64,000 nt of DNA from Xanthobacteraceae bacterium (GTDB taxonomy: Bacteria; Pseudomonadota; Alphaproteobacteria; Rhizobiales; Xanthobacteraceae): contig JAQSWY010000003.1 in NCBI GenBank assembly GCA_029266425.1, positions 1 to 64,000 of the forward strand. The letters are read 5' to 3'. This document shows, piece after piece, positions 60,945 to 64,000 of the stretch. The notes beneath the pieces are model-generated. The model had not been told where the DNA came from. It saw nothing but the letters and a program-made list of their open reading frames with translations, and searched no databases. The stretch's first letter is position 1. Each line of letters starts with the position of its first letter. A program made the position numbers and the translations under genes.

Positions 60945-63900
60945 ATGGCGACGACCACCATCGGCGTGAAGGTCGACGAGGAACTCCGCCACCGCCTGAA
61001 GGTCGCCGCCGAAAAGCACGGCCGCACCCCGCACGCCGTCATCAAGCAGGCGATCGCGGCAGCGTTGGAGCGCATGGAGCAGGGCCTGCCGCCTGAAGGT
61101 GGCGAGGAGACCCCCGCCCCACTCGCCGCCGCCCCCGCCGGCAACCCCTTCCTCGATTTCGCCAGCAGCGTGCTTCCGCAGACCGTGCTGCGCGCCCGCA
61201 TCACCGCGGCCTATCGCACCCCGGAGCCCGAGTGCGTGCCGCTGCTGCTCAGCGAGGCCACGCTCTCGAAGGAGGAGGCTGCGAGCACCAGAGCCCGCGC
61301 CCGCAAGCTCGTGAGCGCGCTGCGCACCAAAGGCCAGCAAGGCGCGGTGGAGGGGCTGATCCACGAATATTCGCTCTCCTCCCAGGAGGGCGTCGCGCTG
61401 ATGTGCCTTGCCGAGGCGCTGCTGCGCATTCCCGACCGCGCCACCCGCGACGCGCTGATCCGCGACAAGATCGGCCATGGCGACTGGCAGTCCCATGTCG
61501 GGCAAAGCCCGTCGCTCTTCGTCAATGCCGCGACCTGGGGCCTCGTCGTCACCGGCAGGCTCACCGGCACCGCCAGCGAGAGCGGCCTCTCCGGCGCGCT
61601 GACCCGGCTGATCGGCCGCGGCGGCGAGCCGCTGATCCGCAAGGGCGTCGATGTCGCCATGCGGATGATGGGCGAGCAGTTCGTCACCGGCCAGACCATC
61701 TCCGAGGCGCTGGCGAATTCCCGGCGCATGGAGGCGAAGGGCTTCCGCTATTCCTTCGACATGCTTGGGGAAGCCGCCACCACCGCGGCGGACGCGGCGC
61801 GCTATTATGCCGACTATGAGCAGGCCATCCACGCCATCGGCAAGGCTTCGGGCGGGCGCGGCATCTATGAAGGGCCGGGCATCTCGATCAAGCTCTCGGC
61901 GCTGCACCCGCGCTATGCCCGCGCCAAATATGACCGCGTCATCAATGAATTGCTGCCCCGTGTGGCATCGCTCGCCCGGCTTGCCCGGCAGTACGACATC
62001 GGCCTCAACATCGATGCCGAAGAGGCCGACCGGCTGGAGCTCTCGCTCGATCTGCTCGAGGCGCTGTGCTTCGACGAGGCGCTGAGCGGCTGGAACGGCA
62101 TCGGCTTCGTGATCCAGGCCTACCAGAAGCGCTGCCCCACCGTAATCGACTTCCTGATCGATCTCGCCCGCCGCAGCGGCCGGCGCATCATGGTGCGCCT
62201 CGTGAAGGGCGCCTATTGGGACAGCGAGATCAAGCGCGCTCAGGGAGATGGGCTGGAGGGCTTCCCGGTCTATACCCGCAAGGTGCACACCGACGTTTCG
62301 TACCTCGCCTGCGCCCGCAAGCTCTTGGCCGCGCCCGACGCGGTGTTCCCGCAATTCGCCACCCACAATGCGCAGACGCTCGCAGCCGTAATGGAGATGG
62401 CGGGCGCGAACTATTATGGCGGCCAGTACGAGTTCCAGTGCCTGCACGGCATGGGCGAGCCGCTCTATGAGGAAGTGGTCGGCAAGGAGAAGCTGAACCG
62501 GCCCTGCCGCATCTATGCCCCGGTCGGCACCCACGAGACGCTGCTCGCCTATCTGGTGCGGCGCCTGTTGGAGAACGGCGCCAATTCCTCCTTCGTCAAC
62601 CGCATCGCCGACGAGGATGTCTCGATCGACGAGCTGATCGCCGATCCAGTGGAGGTCGCCCGCGCCATCGAGCCGCTCGGCTCGCCGCACCCGCGCATCG
62701 CCGCGCCCGCTGACCTGTTCGGCGCCGAGCGCCGCAACTCCGCCGGGCTCGATCTTTCCAACGAACAGCGCCTCGCCTCGCTCGCCGCGGCGCTGCTCGC
62801 CGCGTCCGCCGCCCCGATCAAGGCGGTGCCGCTGCTCGGCGACGGCCCGGCTGTTGGCACCGCGCGGACCATCCTCAACCCCGCCGATCATCGCGACGAG
62901 GTCGGCACAGTTGAGGACGCGACGCCCGAAATCGCCGCCCGCGCCATGGAACTGGCCGCCGGCGCACTGCCGATCTGGCAGTCGACCCAGCCTGCGGACC
63001 GCGCCCAGTGCCTCGCCCGCGCCGCCGACATCATGGAAGCGCGGCTGCCCTCGCTGCTCGGTGTGATTGTCCGCGAAGCCGGAAAATCATTGCCGAACGC
63101 GATCGGCGAGGTGCGCGAGGCGGTCGATTTCCTGCGCTATTACGGCGCGCAGGTGCGCGACGGCTTTTCCAATGACACCCACCGGCCGCTCGGCCCGGTG
63201 GTCTGCATCAGCCCGTGGAACTTCCCGCTCGCCATCTTCACCGGTCAGGTCGCGGCCGCGCTCGCCGCCGGCAATACGGTGCTGGCGAAGCCTGCCGAAG
63301 AGACCCCGCTGATCGCCAGCCTCGCGGTGAACATCCTGCGCGAGGCCGGCGTGCCGCCCGGCGCGGTGCAGTTGCTGCCCGGCGCCGGCGATGTCGGCGC
63401 GGCGCTGGTGGGCGATCCCCGCACCCGCGGGGTGATGTTCACCGGCTCCACCGAAGTCGCCCGGCTGATCCAGCGCCAGCTCGCCTCGCGGCTCAGCCCC
63501 GAAGGCCGCGCCATCCCCTTGATCGCCGAGACCGGCGGGCAGAATGCGATGATCGTGGATTCCTCCGCGCTCGCCGAGCAGGTAGTCGGCGACGTCATCA
63601 CCTCCGCCTTCGATTCCGCCGGCCAGCGCTGCTCGGCGCTGCGGGTGCTATGCCTGCAGGAGGATGTCGCCGATCGCATCCTCGCCATGCTGAAAGGCGC
63701 GCTGAACGAACTTGCACTCGGCAATCCGGTGCATCTTTCCACCGACACTGGCCCGGTCATCACCGGCGAGGCCAAGGGCACGATCGAGGAGCACATCGCC
63801 GCCATGCGCGAGGCCGGCCGCAGTGTCGAGCAGCTCGACATGCCGGTAGAGTGCGCGCACGGCACCTTCGTGCCGCCGACCTTGATCGAGATCGGCTCGC

Positions 63901-64000
63901 TCGCCGAGCTGAAGCGCGAGGTGTTCGGCCCGGTGCTGCACGTGCTGCGCTTCAAGCGGGCGCAGCTCGACAAGGTGATCGACGAAGTCAATGCCACCGG
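60945..64000 (+). CDS. putA: Trifunctional proline utilization protein PutA, 3' end missing
   Basis: About 1018 residues are visible; full length should be around 1200-1300. It oxidises proline to glutamate and represses its own gene. Order: ribbon-helix-helix about 1-47 (TIGVKVDEELRHRLKVAAEK, then HGRTPHAVIKQAIAAAL); proline dehydrogenase about 90-560 with FAD/substrate motifs (IYEGPGISIKLSALHPRY, MVRLVKGAYWDSEIKRAQ, YEFQCLHGMGEPLYEEV); P5C dehydrogenase from about 640 with CISPWNFPLAIFTGQ, LIAETGGQNAMIVDSSA and catalytic Cys896 (SAGQRCSALR). The RHH domain makes it trifunctional; many alphaproteobacterial PutAs lack it. Start ATG 60945 follows GGGAGAC. The right window edge truncates it. 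Confidence 0.96.
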   Translation, partial: MATTTIGVKVDEELRHRLKVAAEKHGRTPHAVIKQAIAAALERMEQGLPPEGGEETPAPLAAAPAGNPFLDFASSVLPQTVLRARITAAYRTPEPECVPLLLSEATLSKEEAASTRARARKLVSALRTKGQQGAVEGLIHEYSLSSQEGVALMCLAEALLRIPDRATRDALIRDKIGHGDWQSHVGQSPSLFVNAATWGLVVTGRLTGTASESGLSGALTRLIGRGGEPLIRKGVDVAMRMMGEQFVTGQTISEALANSRRMEAKGFRYSFDMLGEAATTAADAARYYADYEQAIHAIGKASGGRGIYEGPGISIKLSALHPRYARAKYDRVINELLPRVASLARLARQYDIGLNIDAEEADRLELSLDLLEALCFDEALSGWNGIGFVIQAYQKRCPTVIDFLIDLARRSGRRIMVRLVKGAYWDSEIKRAQGDGLEGFPVYTRKVHTDVSYLACARKLLAAPDAVFPQFATHNAQTLAAVMEMAGANYYGGQYEFQCLHGMGEPLYEEVVGKEKLNRPCRIYAPVGTHETLLAYLVRRLLENGANSSFVNRIADEDVSIDELIADPVEVARAIEPLGSPHPRIAAPADLFGAERRNSAGLDLSNEQRLASLAAALLAASAAPIKAVPLLGDGPAVGTARTILNPADHRDEVGTVEDATPEIAARAMELAAGALPIWQSTQPADRAQCLARAADIMEARLPSLLGVIVREAGKSLPNAIGEVREAVDFLRYYGAQVRDGFSNDTHRPLGPVVCISPWNFPLAIFTGQVAAALAAGNTVLAKPAEETPLIASLAVNILREAGVPPGAVQLLPGAGDVGAALVGDPRTRGVMFTGSTEVARLIQRQLASRLSPEGRAIPLIAETGGQNAMIVDSSALAEQVVGDVITSAFDSAGQRCSALRVLCLQEDVADRILAMLKGALNELALGNPVHLSTDTGPVITGEAKGTIEEHIAAMREAGRSVEQLDMPVECAHGTFVPPTLIEIGSLAELKREVFGPVLHVLRFKRAQLDKVIDEVNAT

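Noticed and set aside
60918-62891. A 657-codon minus-strand open frame opposite putA.
   Set aside because: putA on the plus strand shows complete PutA motifs; the antisense frame has no recognisable domain.

Overview
The window reads as chromosomal DNA of a high-GC alphaproteobacterium, most likely order Hyphomicrobiales (Rhizobiales), possibly Xanthobacteraceae-like. This rests on the gene families present (DUF3126, DUF3297, DUF2336, a BTLCP-type transglutaminase-like protease, a Cys-poor IscU-like protein next to folE, an Omp25-like porin) and on short palindromic 'CGTCATCCCGGC' and 'TCCTGAGGTGCGAGC' intergenic repeats. The placement is inference. I saw no rRNA, tRNA, CRISPR array, insertion sequence or prophage. 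About 60 protein genes are supported, two of them cut by the window ends (a FecR-like gene at the left, putA at the right).

Left end (1-9388): a probable cyclic-nucleotide signalling cluster. Two FecR-like secreted proteins (minus strand) diverge from an outer-membrane barrel/TPR protein, a CHASE2-class III adenylate cyclase, a metallo-beta-lactamase-fold hydrolase and a 1033-residue ABC-exporter-like protein. The last has wrecked ATPase motifs and an intact-looking C-terminal cyclic-nucleotide-binding domain. Sensor, cyclase, possible phosphodiesterase and possible effector sit side by side. This is the most interesting part of the window.

9389-15497: a catabolic and uptake island. It holds a cupin, a tripartite tricarboxylate (TTT) transporter (binding protein, TctB, TctA), a GntR/UTRA regulator and a Gfo/Idh/MocA oxidoreductase. 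Four copies of a TTTGTCCGGACAAA-like palindrome lie at the three promoter regions, which suggests one regulon under the GntR protein.

15554-23713: surface and envelope genes. These include an Omp25-like porin, a methyltransferase, a small exported protein and a 1251-residue autotransporter whose passenger has eight exact 117-bp tandem repeats with RTX-like glycine/aspartate motifs. A membrane protein of unknown function and a sulfite-oxidase-like molybdoenzyme follow.

23810-47395: mostly housekeeping. TerC, a lytic transglycosylase with SPOR domain, CutA, NAD kinase, a nitroreductase/flavin reductase pair, an L,D-transpeptidase, an orphan ParA, ThrS, YidD, an IscU-like scaffold, FolE, HisI, a CBS protein, a rhomboid protease, a tandem PilZ protein, a BTLCP protease, a gamma carbonic anhydrase, CysE, a hydrolase and a DeoR regulator are present. 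Palindromic repeats are scattered between them.

47431-64000: an autotransporter with an intact endonuclease/exonuclease/phosphatase passenger domain, hypothetical and FAD or VOC enzymes, ethanolamine ammonia-lyase (eutBC), an esterase and aspartate/glutamate racemase pair, a DMT exporter, a luciferase-like monooxygenase, and trifunctional putA preceded by an array of GTTGCA-like sites consistent with PutA autoregulation.
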